A stretch of 52,323 bases of DNA from Rhizobacter sp. (GCA_025355745.1 JANXZA010000175.1:1-52323), one strand, 5' to 3'. Counted from the first letter of the stretch, positions 35,411-43,078 are shown. Numbers and translations are program-made. Notes: generated from the sequence alone by a model not told the origin.

Positions 35411-36121
35411 TCATGCCTTTCGGGATCGGGTGGACCGCGCTGGGGCGGATGCCGCGGGTGTTTTCTGCGGCGCATACAAGATCGCCTTGGCCGACAGCAG
35501 GTAGCCCGTGATGCGGTCGGCGATGTAGGTCTCGTCGTGCTCGGGCGTTTCGGCGCCGTGTACTGCCTGCTCGTAGACCGAGCGCCGCAGCCCGATGTAG
35601 AAGATGCCGCCGTGCAGACCCATCAGCAATTCCAGCTCGCGCGAGTTCGGCTTCGCGCGGCTGACGACACCGCAGTGGCGCCGCGTTTCGCGGATCAGGC
35701 GCGGGAACAGGCGGTTGCGCAGCAACTCGAAGAACCGGTCCGGGATGTAGTGGTCACTCAGGCCCGAGAACACCAGGATGCGGACGAACTCGCGCGCAAA
35801 GATTGCCTTCGTGTAGTCGGCATAGAAGCGCGTGAACTTGGTCGGCGCGTCGAGCTTCGGGTTGTCGAGAATGCGTTCCCACTCGGGCTTCCACAGGCCT
35901 TCGAACAGCTCCGTGTAGACGCGCTCGATCAGCGCCTGCTTGGTCGGGAAGTAGTGGTACAGCAAGGCGTGGGTGACGCCGATGTTCCTTGCCAGGTCGC
36001 GCAGCTGGCCGTCGAGCCCGCGGTCGGAGAAGAAGCGGATGGCGCCGGCGACGATCTGCTGTTCGCGCTCTGCGGTGGGCAGGCGCTTGCGGGTCGGGGT
36101 GGCAGGAATGCGCTGGCGCAT
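35411..36121 (-). CDS. TetR/AcrR-family transcriptional regulator
   Basis: A 236-residue TetR regulator. The N-terminal helix-turn-helix domain covers about residues 18-65: AEREQQIVAGAIRFFSDRGLDG, then LRDLARNIGVTHALLYHYFPTKQALIERVY. The C-terminal ligand domain has no recognisable specificity marker. It is the first gene of the leftward catabolic operon and is divergent from the molybdenum hydroxylase genes. Two 18-bp inverted-repeat sites in the shared 170-base region are its probable operators, so it likely represses both directions until the substrate or an intermediate binds. Confidence 0.92.
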   Translation of the reverse strand: MRQRIPATPTRKRLPTAEREQQIVAGAIRFFSDRGLDGQLRDLARNIGVTHALLYHYFPTKQALIERVYTELFEGLWKPEWERILDNPKLDAPTKFTRFYADYTKAIFAREFVRILVFSGLSDHYIPDRFFELLRNRLFPRLIRETRRHCGVVSRAKPNSRELELLMGLHGGIFYIGLRRSVYEQAVHGAETPEHDETYIADRITGYLLSAKAILYAPQKTPAASAPARSTRSRKA

Positions 36122-36183
36122 GGTGGGCTTTGTCGATCAATTCGTTGGGCGATCAGGCTCGGGGTAAGTCCGAAGTCATCGCT

Positions 36184-36232
36184 GTTTACCCGTTGGTCAA
36201 CATTGCATAACATTGTTGATCCATTGGTAAAC
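36184..36232. promoter_or_regulatory. Twin operator sites between the TetR gene and the hydroxylase genes
   Basis: Two 18-bp sites in opposite orientation: GTTTACCCGTTGGTCAAC (36184-36201) and GTTGATCCATTGGTAAAC (36215-36232). The second, reverse-complemented, is GTTTACCAATGGATCAAC, matching the first at 14 of 18 positions. Each is itself an imperfect palindrome (GTTTAC...GTCAAC). Their centres are 31 bp apart, about three helical turns, so two TetR dimers would bind the same face. The AT-rich DNA between them is a likely promoter core. Confidence 0.75.
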
Positions 36233-36291
36233 AGCATCATCCGTGGAAACCCCGAAGCGACCACGCCAACAGCCTTTCGAAAGCAGCGCCG

Positions 36292-37200
36292 ATGAAAGCC
36301 CCGGCCTTCGACTACACCAAACCCGCCAGCCTTGACGAAGTGTTCGGCCTGCTCGCCGCGCATGGCGACGGCGCGCGGCTGCTGGCGGGAGGGCAGACGC
36401 TGCTGGCGACGCTGAACATGCGGCTGTCCGAGCCATCGATGCTGATCGACCTCGGCGGCATCGCGGCGCTGCAAGGCATATCGGTTCAGGGCGATGGCCA
36501 AGGGCAAGGCCAGGGCCAGGGGCAGGTCCTGCGCATCGGCGCCCTCGTCACGCACAGCGAGATCGAAGCATCTGCTCTCGTCGCGCAGCATGCACCGTTG
36601 CTGGCATTGGCCGCGCCACACATCGCGCACCGCGCGATCCGCAACCTCGGCACCTGGGGCGGTTCGATCGCCTACGCCGACCCGGCCGCCGAATGGCCGG
36701 CGTGTCTGGCCGCGCTGGAAGGCGTGGTGGTGGTGCGCGGGGCGAATGGCGAACGCCGCATCGCCGCGCATGATTTCTTCATTGACCTGTACACCACCGC
36801 GCTCGCCGCCGGCGAGGTCGTCACCGCCTGCGAGCTGCCGCTGCGCCAGCCCGCCGACGTGTTCGTGTTCGACGAACTCGCGCGCCGCCATGGCGACTAC
36901 GCCATCGTCGGCCTGGCACTGGCCGCGCGGCGTGGTGGCGGTGGCGGTGGCGGTGGCGGTGATGGCATGCAACGCGTGCGGCTGGCCTTCCTCGGGGTCG
37001 GCTCCACGCCGCTGCGCGCCGTGCGCACCGAGGCCGCGCTCGAAGGCCGGGCGTTGAGCTCGGCGGTGCTCGACGCGGCCATGATCACGCTCGCCGCCGA
37101 GCTGAACCCGATGCCCGACCTGACGAACTCCGCAGCCACCAAGCGCCACCTGGCTTGCGTGCTGACGCGCCGCGCGCTGGCCACGGCGCTGTCGATGTGA
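36292..37200 (+). CDS. Xanthine dehydrogenase-family FAD-binding subunit (CoxM/CutM-like)
   Basis: A 302-residue FAD subunit of a three-part molybdenum hydroxylase. The FAD-binding parts are LLAGGQTLLATLNMRL (about residues 30-46) and NLGTWGGSIAYADPAAEWPA (about 118-137), the typical AGGQSL and TxGGxxAxxxPxxE motifs. It passes electrons from the iron-sulfur subunit to the acceptor. Two simple repeats are in frame: Gly-Gln pairs (GDGQGQGQGQGQ, near residue 70) and a run of nine glycines near residue 218, which make it slightly longer than the usual 285-290 residues. It is the first gene of the rightward operon, after the twin operator. Confidence 0.93.
   Translation: MKAPAFDYTKPASLDEVFGLLAAHGDGARLLAGGQTLLATLNMRLSEPSMLIDLGGIAALQGISVQGDGQGQGQGQGQVLRIGALVTHSEIEASALVAQHAPLLALAAPHIAHRAIRNLGTWGGSIAYADPAAEWPACLAALEGVVVVRGANGERRIAAHDFFIDLYTTALAAGEVVTACELPLRQPADVFVFDELARRHGDYAIVGLALAARRGGGGGGGGGDGMQRVRLAFLGVGSTPLRAVRTEAALEGRALSSAVLDAAMITLAAELNPMPDLTNSAATKRHLACVLTRRALATALSM
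36490..36525. repeat. GGCCAG hexamer repeat in the FAD-subunit gene
   Basis: Six degenerate 6-bp units (GGCCAG, GGGCAA and similar) encode alternating Gly and Gln in a surface loop of the FAD subunit. Confidence 0.75.
36933..36960. repeat. GGTGGC microsatellite in the FAD-subunit gene
   Basis: About four and a half GGTGGC units encode nine consecutive glycines. Gain or loss of whole units keeps the frame and changes the loop length. Confidence 0.85.
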
Positions 37201-37232
37201 ACGGCGCAAGCCGGCCTGCCGAGGACCCATCC

Positions 37233-37772
37233 ATGAGCGATTTCACCCGAACCATCCACCTCACCGTGAATGGCGAAGCGCACCGCTGCAAGGTCGCGCC
37301 GCGCCAGCACCTGGTTGATTTCCTGCGTGAAGACCTGGGCCTGACCGGCTCGCACCTCGGCTGCGAACACGGCGTGTGCGGCGCCTGCACCGTGCGGCTC
37401 GACGGCCGGGTGGTGCGCGGCTGCCTGGTGCTGGCGGTGCAGGCCGATGGGCGCAGCGTCGAGACCGTCGAAGGCTTGAGCGAAGGCGGCAGCGTGCGCG
37501 ATCTGCAAGACGCCTTCGTGGCCCGCAACGCACTGCAGTGCGGCTACTGCACACCGGGCATGTTGATGGCAGCGGCCGAGCTGCTCGAGACCCGGCCCGA
37601 TGCGACGCGCGACGAGGTGCGCGTGGCGATCTCCGGCAACTATTGCCGCTGCACCGGCTACCAGGCCATCGTCGATGCGGTGTGCGATGTGCTGGCGCGC
37701 CGCAAGGCGGCGGGCGCCGAAGCACCCGTCACCGCAGCGGTGGTCTCGATCGGCGCAGGAGCCCGCCCATGA
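37233..37772 (+). CDS. Xanthine dehydrogenase-family 2Fe-2S subunit (CoxS/CutS-like)
   Basis: A 179-residue iron-sulfur subunit with two [2Fe-2S] clusters. The N-terminal plant-ferredoxin-like domain has Cys44, Cys49, Cys52 and Cys64 (GCEHGVCGACTVRL...GC). The C-terminal helical domain has Cys103, Cys106, Cys138 and Cys140 (CGYCTPG and NYCRCTGYQ). It carries electrons from the molybdenum centre to FAD. The ATG at 37233 gives the standard N terminus; an in-frame ATG in the previous gene was rejected. It overlaps the large-subunit gene as ATGA. No signal peptide is present, so the enzyme is cytoplasmic. Confidence 0.96.
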   Translation: MSDFTRTIHLTVNGEAHRCKVAPRQHLVDFLREDLGLTGSHLGCEHGVCGACTVRLDGRVVRGCLVLAVQADGRSVETVEGLSEGGSVRDLQDAFVARNALQCGYCTPGMLMAAAELLETRPDATRDEVRVAISGNYCRCTGYQAIVDAVCDVLARRKAAGAEAPVTAAVVSIGAGARP

Positions 37773-40177
37773 ACGCGCCGGACCGCCACCCGCCCGCGCT
37801 GCACGCCGTCACCGACGACCCGCGCTACATCGGCGCGTCGGTGCCTCGGGCCGGGGCGCGCCGGCTGGTCGAAGGGCGCGGCACGTATGTGGACGACATC
37901 AAGCTGCCGCGCATGGCGCATGTCGTGTACTGGCGTTCGCCGGTGGCGCACTGCCGCATCGTCGGCATCGAGCGCGACGCCGCGCGCGCCATGCCCGGCG
38001 TCATCGCCGTCGTCGATGGGGCGCAGGTGGCCGCGCTGTGCAAGCCGTGGGTCGCGACACTCGGGCACCTGGCGGGCATGAAGTCGGCGCCTCAACATGC
38101 ACTCGCGATCGACCGCGCCTGCTGGCAGGGCGAGCCGGTGGTGGCGGTGGTGGCCGAGACCCGCGCCCAGGCCGAAGACGCCTTGCAGCATCTGCAGGTC
38201 GAATGGGAAGACCTGCCCGCCGTCACCGAGATGGCGAGCGCGCTCGATGCGGCCACGCCTTTGATCCACCCCGAACTCGGCGACAACCTGTGCTTCACGC
38301 GCAGCCTGGACACCGGTGGCGTCGACGCCGCATTCGCCTCGGCCGACGTGGTGGCCGACGCGACCTTCGAGTTCGGCCGCCACACCGGCGTGACCTTGGA
38401 GCCGCGTTGCCAGATCGCCGACTGGAACCCGGGCGACCAGCGCCTCACGGTGTATCACTCGCAGCAGGCGCCGCACATGATGCAGGACCTGTACGCGCGC
38501 CAGTTCGGCCTCGACGAGTCGGCGGTGCGCGTCATCTGCAAGGATGTCGGCGGCTCGTTCGGCATCAAGGTGCATGCCTACCCGGACGACTTCGCGACGG
38601 TGGCGCTGTCGATGCTTTTGCGCCGCCCGGTGAAGTTCGTCGCCGATCGGCTGGAGTCTTTCACCAGCGACATCCATGCGCGCGAGCACTGCATCAAAGG
38701 CCGCATCGCGGCGTCGAAGGAAGGCGACATCCTGGCCTTCGAGATCGACGACCTGACCGGCATCGGCGCGTACTCGATGTTCCCGCGCACCAGTGCGATC
38801 GAAGGCAATCAGGTCGTGAACCTGACCGGCGGGCCGTACCGGCATCAGCACTACCGCGCCACCTTGAAGGTGGTGTTCCTGAACAAGACGCCGACCTGCC
38901 AGTACCGCGGCGTGGGCCACCCGATCGCGTGTGCGGTGACGGAAGGGCTGGTCGATCTTGCGGCCGCCAGGCTCGGCATCGATCCGCTCGAATTCCGCAA
39001 GCGCAACGTGATCCGCGACGATGCGTATCCGGCCGTCGGCGCCTCGGGCATCAAGCTCGAAGTGCTGTCGCATGAAGAGTGCCTGCGCAAGATCGAGGCG
39101 CTGATGGACTACCCGGCCCTGCGCGCCGAGCAGGCCGCGCTGCGCGAGCGCGGCAGTCAGCGCGGAATTCAGCGCGGCATCGGCTTCGCGACCTTGATCG
39201 AGCTGACGAATCCGGGCGCGGCGTTCTATGGCGTGGGCGGTGCGCGCATCGCCGCGCAGGACGGCGCAACGCTGCGCCTGGAACCGACCGGCGCGGTGAC
39301 GGTGCTGGTCAGCGTCGGCGAACAAGGGCAGGGCGCGGAAGGCATCTTCGCGCAGATCGCGGCCGACGCGGTGGGTGTCGACATCGCCAGGGTGCGCGTC
39401 GTCACTGGCGACACCGACGTGACGCCGTATGGCGGCGGCACCTGGGCCTCGCGCGGGGCCGGCATTGGCGGCGAGGCGGTGCTGCAGGCCGGGCTGGCCT
39501 TGCAGCGCAACATCCTGAAGGTGGCGGCGGTGATATTGAATCGGCCGGCCGCAAGCCTGGCGGTGCGCCGCGACAAGATTGTTGACATGTCAACTGGTGC
39601 CGCGCTGCTGCCGCTCGCCGAACTCGGCCGCGTCGCCTACTTCCGGCCCGACACCTTGCCGGGCGGCTTCACGCCCGAGCTGATGGTGACGCGCCACTAC
39701 GCGCAGCGCGACTACCCGTTCATCTTCACGAACGGTGTGCAGGCCTCGTACGTGGAAGTCGATACCGAGACCGGCTTCGTCAGGCTGCTGAAGCACTGGG
39801 CGGTCGAAGACTGCGGGCGCGTCATCAACCCGATGCTGGTGGACGAGCAGATTCGCGGCGCCATCGTGCAGGGCATCGGCGGCGCGCTGTACGAGGAGTG
39901 CCTGTACGACGGCCATGGACAGTTGCGCAACGGCAGCCTCGCCGATTACCTGGTGCCGATGGCCGGCGAAATGCCCGACATCGTCGTCGCCCATGTGCAA
40001 ACGCCCACTGCCAGCTCGAAGCTCGGCGCCAAAGGCGCCGGTGAGGCCGGCACAGCCGGCGCGCCGGGGGCGGTGATGAACGCCATCAACGACGCACTGC
40101 GTCCACTCAATGCGGCGGTGTTCTCGCAGCCCTTCACGCCGGAAAAAATCCTGCGCGCGCTGGGCCGGGTTGCCTGA
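37769..40177 (+). CDS. Xanthine dehydrogenase-family molybdopterin-binding large subunit
   Basis: An 802-residue molybdenum-cofactor subunit. It starts with the aldehyde oxidase a/b-hammerhead domain (YIGASVPRAGARRLVEGRGTYVDDI). The molybdenum site segment reads CQYRGVGHPIACAVTEG (Gln378-Tyr379-Arg380-Gly381), the form found in general hydroxylases, not the RCSFR loop of form I carbon monoxide dehydrogenase. The conserved base is Glu759 in GAGEAGTAGAPGAVMNAIN. It should hydroxylate an aromatic or heteroaromatic substrate with water as oxygen source. Between these, residues 461-472 hold a three-unit 12-bp repeat (RGSQRGIQRGIG). Its last 232 bases overlap a nuclease gene on the other strand. 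Confidence 0.95.
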   Translation: MNAPDRHPPALHAVTDDPRYIGASVPRAGARRLVEGRGTYVDDIKLPRMAHVVYWRSPVAHCRIVGIERDAARAMPGVIAVVDGAQVAALCKPWVATLGHLAGMKSAPQHALAIDRACWQGEPVVAVVAETRAQAEDALQHLQVEWEDLPAVTEMASALDAATPLIHPELGDNLCFTRSLDTGGVDAAFASADVVADATFEFGRHTGVTLEPRCQIADWNPGDQRLTVYHSQQAPHMMQDLYARQFGLDESAVRVICKDVGGSFGIKVHAYPDDFATVALSMLLRRPVKFVADRLESFTSDIHAREHCIKGRIAASKEGDILAFEIDDLTGIGAYSMFPRTSAIEGNQVVNLTGGPYRHQHYRATLKVVFLNKTPTCQYRGVGHPIACAVTEGLVDLAAARLGIDPLEFRKRNVIRDDAYPAVGASGIKLEVLSHEECLRKIEALMDYPALRAEQAALRERGSQRGIQRGIGFATLIELTNPGAAFYGVGGARIAAQDGATLRLEPTGAVTVLVSVGEQGQGAEGIFAQIAADAVGVDIARVRVVTGDTDVTPYGGGTWASRGAGIGGEAVLQAGLALQRNILKVAAVILNRPAASLAVRRDKIVDMSTGAALLPLAELGRVAYFRPDTLPGGFTPELMVTRHYAQRDYPFIFTNGVQASYVEVDTETGFVRLLKHWAVEDCGRVINPMLVDEQIRGAIVQGIGGALYEECLYDGHGQLRNGSLADYLVPMAGEMPDIVVAHVQTPTASSKLGAKGAGEAGTAGAPGAVMNAINDALRPLNAAVFSQPFTPEKILRALGRVA
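39149..39184. repeat. Three 12-bp repeats in the hydroxylase large-subunit gene
   Basis: Units CGCGGCAGTCAG, CGCGGAATTCAG and CGCGGCATCGGC encode RGSQ, RGIQ and RGIG in frame, near residue 465 of the large subunit. Confidence 0.65.
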
Positions 40178-41256
40178 CCCGGCTCGGGCCAGAGCGCGTT
40201 GAGCACTTGCGCCAGACGGGCGCCGGCCCGGATCAACTGCAGGGTCTGGATCGCGTCCTTGCGCTTGAAGTAGGCGTCGCGGTCGGCGAATTGAACGCTC
40301 CATTGGCCGGGCCTCGCGGCGTCGGGCTGGAACAGCAGGCCGTCGAACGCGGCGCGTGAAACGAGCAGCGTTTCGCTCGCCCAGGCGGCCGGCCATTCGA
40401 CCGGGTCAGACGCGCTGGCCGCGATGCCACGGGCCTCGGCGAGCACGCGCCGGTCGATGCGTCGGGCTTGCAGACCGGCGGCCACCGCGTCCCAGTCGGC
40501 ATGCAGATTGCTGGTGCCATCGGCGATCGAATTGCCGCCTCGCGTACCGGTCTTCGGATCGAGTGGCGCAGCTGACGCGTCCGGGTCCATCGGCTGGCCG
40601 TGGTCGTCGAGGTAGAGCGCACCGACATGCAGCGGCTGGTGCACGTCGCCGACCAGATGCGCCAGCAGCAGCAAGGCCTCGCGGCGGTTGCGCAGGCTGA
40701 ACGGTGCAGACGCGGGCCGGCCGTGAAGCACCTCGATCGCGGCTTGCAAGGCGCTCACCACATCATGGTCGCTGGTGCCGATGAAGGCGCGGTCGTAGTG
40801 GTCGCGCTGGATCGCGACATCGGTGAAGTGGTACTTTTTGTGGCACGCGAAGTCGCGCCCGCCCGGATCGCATTGCGTCGAATTGCGGCTCACGAAGTCG
40901 ATCATTCCGGCGATGCCCTCGGGCGTCTCGAAGGCCTGGCAGGCGCGGTGGAAGCGGGCGTCGGGAACATGGCGCCAGCCGTTGCCGTGCGGCTGCACAT
41001 CTTTGATGCAGTCGGCCCACGTCGACGCCACCTCGAGCTTCATGCCCAGTGTGCGAGCCACCTGGCGGGCCGCGCGCGGGTTCAGCAGGCGGTCGGCCAC
41101 GGCAGCGCTGAAGGCGTGGCCCTGGGCACCGAACGCCAGCGCCGGCTGGCCGTGCAGCAGGCCGAGCAGCACCACGAACGCACTGATCGTCGAACGCAAT
41201 CGCTTACTGTTTCGAGATGCCAGTGCCAGGCCGCGCCGCCCGAATGATGCAACCAT
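39946..41256 (-). CDS. S1/P1-type nuclease, with C-terminal tail antisense to the hydroxylase gene
   Basis: A 436-residue exported nuclease. The signal peptide has a basic start and the core SAFVVLLGLLHGQPALA, cleaved before Phe42. Zinc ligands of the S1/P1 family follow: Phe42 takes the place of the usual N-terminal Trp, then His47 (GAQGH), Asp80, His141 (KYHFTDVAI), His198, Asp202 and His208 (HLVGDVHQPLH), His250 and Asp254 (NLHADWD). These enzymes cut single-stranded nucleic acids and 3' phosphates. The family domain ends near LAQVLNALWPEPG (residue 357). The remaining 77 residues are read from the strand opposite the hydroxylase 3' end and look like run-on into that gene. The ATG at 41256 gives the best signal peptide. 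Confidence 0.85.
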   Translation of the reverse strand: MVASFGRRGLALASRNSKRLRSTISAFVVLLGLLHGQPALAFGAQGHAFSAAVADRLLNPRAARQVARTLGMKLEVASTWADCIKDVQPHGNGWRHVPDARFHRACQAFETPEGIAGMIDFVSRNSTQCDPGGRDFACHKKYHFTDVAIQRDHYDRAFIGTSDHDVVSALQAAIEVLHGRPASAPFSLRNRREALLLLAHLVGDVHQPLHVGALYLDDHGQPMDPDASAAPLDPKTGTRGGNSIADGTSNLHADWDAVAAGLQARRIDRRVLAEARGIAASASDPVEWPAAWASETLLVSRAAFDGLLFQPDAARPGQWSVQFADRDAYFKRKDAIQTLQLIRAGARLAQVLNALWPEPGQATRPSARRIFSGVKGCENTAALSGRSASLMAFITAPGAPAVPASPAPLAPSFELAVGVCTWATTMSGISPAIGTR

Positions 41257-41443
41257 GGTGGCCAACGAACTGTCGGCCGATCGCAGTCCGCCGGGCCAGC
41301 GCCGATCGAGCGGCAAAACGCCATCGAGGAGCAAACGCATCACGCCTGTGAACGATTCCACGCCGACGCCGATACGTGCCACCCAAGGTGGTGATTTGCA
41401 GCGCATTGGTTTCAGTGCACGATTCATACTGAGACCTGATTTG

Positions 41444-41725
41444 ATGAATACATCCATGACACCCGAGCAACTCACCGGCAAACACGCCCGCTTGCGCCAG
41501 GAGCTGGCGGAAGCTTATTCTGAGTCGGCATGGCGGGCCGGGCGCATCGACCGTATCGCCGACGAACTGGCCCAGACCGAGAGGCGCTGGCCACGAACCA
41601 GCCGTCCGACGAACAGACCGAAGATCCGCTGTTCGGCTTCGGCGTCTGAGCCGCCGCGGCATGCTGGCCGAATTGCGCACGCCTTCCGGCGCGCCCTGTT
41701 GATCGGCCATCGGGTCAGCTTTTAG
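41444..41725 (+). CDS. Small hypothetical ORF, probably frameshifted
   Basis: A 93-codon frame of uncertain status, divergent from the nuclease gene. The first part looks coding: MTPEQLTGKHARLRQELAEA from the second ATG (41456), then AGRIDRIADELAQTE, an amphipathic, charged helix pair. After about codon 45 the composition turns into Arg/Pro/Ser-rich noise. The neighbouring frame at that point gives EALATNQPSDEQTEDPLFGF followed by a stop at 41647-41649, an acidic end that suits a small protein better. A one-base loss or gain near 41580 would join them, so this is either a broken gene or a misread base. Function unknown. Confidence 0.4.
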   Translation: MNTSMTPEQLTGKHARLRQELAEAYSESAWRAGRIDRIADELAQTERRWPRTSRPTNRPKIRCSASASEPPRHAGRIAHAFRRALLIGHRVSF

Positions 41726-41730
41726 GGCGC

Positions 41731-41764
41731 TTGGCAAGGTGGGCATGACTGTATATATTCACAG
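41731..41764 (+). promoter_or_regulatory. LexA (SOS) box over a sigma-70 promoter of the radical SAM gene
   Basis: TTGGCA (41731-41736) and TATATT (41754-41759) have an ideal 17-bp spacer. CTGTATATATTCACAG (41749-41764) is a perfect CTGT-N8-ACAG LexA box that covers the -10 element, so LexA would block RNA polymerase. Transcription should start at or next to 41766, the first base of the ATG, giving a leaderless mRNA. Confidence 0.75.
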
Positions 41765-41765
41765 C

Positions 41766-42941
41766 ATGCCGCCGACCCCGTCAACACCAGCGTCAGTCCC
41801 ACCCGGTTCGCATCCGATCCAACGCCGGGCCATCGTGCCGGAGCCCGCAGCGAGCGAGCGAAAGGCGGTGAAGGGCCGGGGCACGGTGTGGGCCATCGAA
41901 CATCGTTTCTCGAAGCAGACCAGCGAACTCTGCGACGACGGCTGGGGCTCGCTCGACTTGGCGGCGAGCGAAGAACTCGTGGCGCCGGGCACTCGAGTCA
42001 TCGAGGAATCCGTCAAGTCGATCCTGTCGTCGAACACCTCGCCCGACATTCACTTCGACCTCTCGATCAACCCCTATCGTGGTTGTGAACATGGCTGCGT
42101 GTACTGCTTTGCCAGGCCCACCCACAGCTACCTCGGGATGTCGCCGGGGCTCGACTTCGAGACCCGCATCATCGCCAAGGTGAACGCCGCGCAGCGCCTG
42201 CGCGAAGCGTTCGCGAGCCGTGCCTATGAAGCGGCCCTGCTGAACATCGGCGCCGCCACCGATGCCTATCAACCGGTCGAACGCAAGCTCGGCATCACGC
42301 GCTCGGTGCTGCAAGTGCTGGCCGAATGCAGCCATCCGTTTTCGATCGTCACGAAGTCGTCGGGCATCGAACGCGACCTCGACATCATCGCGCCGATGGC
42401 CGCGCGCGGCCTGGCGTCAGTCTACGTTTCACTCACCTCACTCGACCCCGCGCTGGCCCGCATCATGGAACCGCGCGCGGCCGCGCCGGCGCGCCGTCTG
42501 CACACGATCGAAGCCTTGGCGAAGGCGGGCGTGCCGGTCGGCGTGAGCCTGTCGCCGATGATCCCGTTCATCAATGAACCCGAGATCGAACGCCTTCTCG
42601 AAGCGGCGGCGAACGCCGGTGCCACGTCGGCCTTCAGCGTCGTGCTGCGCCTGCCGTGGGAAGTGAACCCGATCTTCCAGGACTGGCTGGCGCAGCACTT
42701 CCCCGAGCGCGCAGCGCGCGTGATGGCGCGGGTGCGCGAGATGCGCGGCGGGCGCGATTACGACGCCGCATTCGGCGCCCGCATGACGGGCGAGGGCGTC
42801 TGGGCGCAACTGCTCGCGCAGCGGGTGCGCAAGGGCGCGGCGCGCTACGGTTTGAACCGGCAGCGGGTCGAACTCGACCTGACGCAGTTTCGAAAGCCGC
42901 GCCTCGAAGCGAACGACGTGCAGCGCGATCTGTTCGGGTGA
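41766..42941 (+). CDS. Radical SAM protein, PA0069/spore-photolyase-like family
   Basis: A 391-residue radical SAM protein. The iron-sulfur cluster motif is CEHGCVYC (Cys107, Cys111, Cys114), preceded by NPYRG and followed by FARPTHSYLG, the layout of the PA0069/Rv2578c family related to spore photoproduct lyase (SplB). The rest includes NIGAATDAYQPVERKLGITRSVLQVL and SPMIPFINEPEIERLLEAAA. Relatives are suspected to repair DNA, but the reaction is not established. A LexA box directly before the ATG supports SOS induction. Upstream in-frame starts (GTG 41739, ATG 41745) would put the LexA box and -10 inside the gene, so 41766 is preferred. No ribosome site is seen. Confidence 0.92.
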   Translation: MPPTPSTPASVPPGSHPIQRRAIVPEPAASERKAVKGRGTVWAIEHRFSKQTSELCDDGWGSLDLAASEELVAPGTRVIEESVKSILSSNTSPDIHFDLSINPYRGCEHGCVYCFARPTHSYLGMSPGLDFETRIIAKVNAAQRLREAFASRAYEAALLNIGAATDAYQPVERKLGITRSVLQVLAECSHPFSIVTKSSGIERDLDIIAPMAARGLASVYVSLTSLDPALARIMEPRAAAPARRLHTIEALAKAGVPVGVSLSPMIPFINEPEIERLLEAAANAGATSAFSVVLRLPWEVNPIFQDWLAQHFPERAARVMARVREMRGGRDYDAAFGARMTGEGVWAQLLAQRVRKGAARYGLNRQRVELDLTQFRKPRLEANDVQRDLFG

Positions 42942-42967
42942 AGCCGGCCGTCCGCACATCAAAACAA

Positions 42968-43078
42968 ACTCGCCACCGCAGAGGCGCGGACGGCGCAGAG
43001 TTGCGCAGAGTAAATTCATCAGAATTGCTTTCTCGGCGAACCTCTGCGTACTCCCCGCCTCGGCGGTGAATGAGTTGG
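42968..43078. repeat. Dispersed imperfect palindromic repeat, copy 2 (inverted)
   Basis: Reverse-complemented, this element aligns with copy 1 at 190-325: both contain CACCGC-GAGGCG near the start, CGCAGAGGTTCGC, the loop GAATTTACTCTGCGCAACTC and the CTCTGCGGTG end. It has only about two decamer units where copy 1 has nearly four. It lies between the converging radical SAM and eptA genes and probably serves as a bidirectional transcription stop; no gene is seen in this 175-base gap. Confidence 0.85.

Noticed and set aside
37769-40177. The molybdenum hydroxylase as aerobic carbon monoxide dehydrogenase
   Set aside because: The active-site loop reads QYRGVGHP and lacks the RCSFR cysteine loop of form I carbon monoxide dehydrogenase; the coxDEFG accessory genes are absent.
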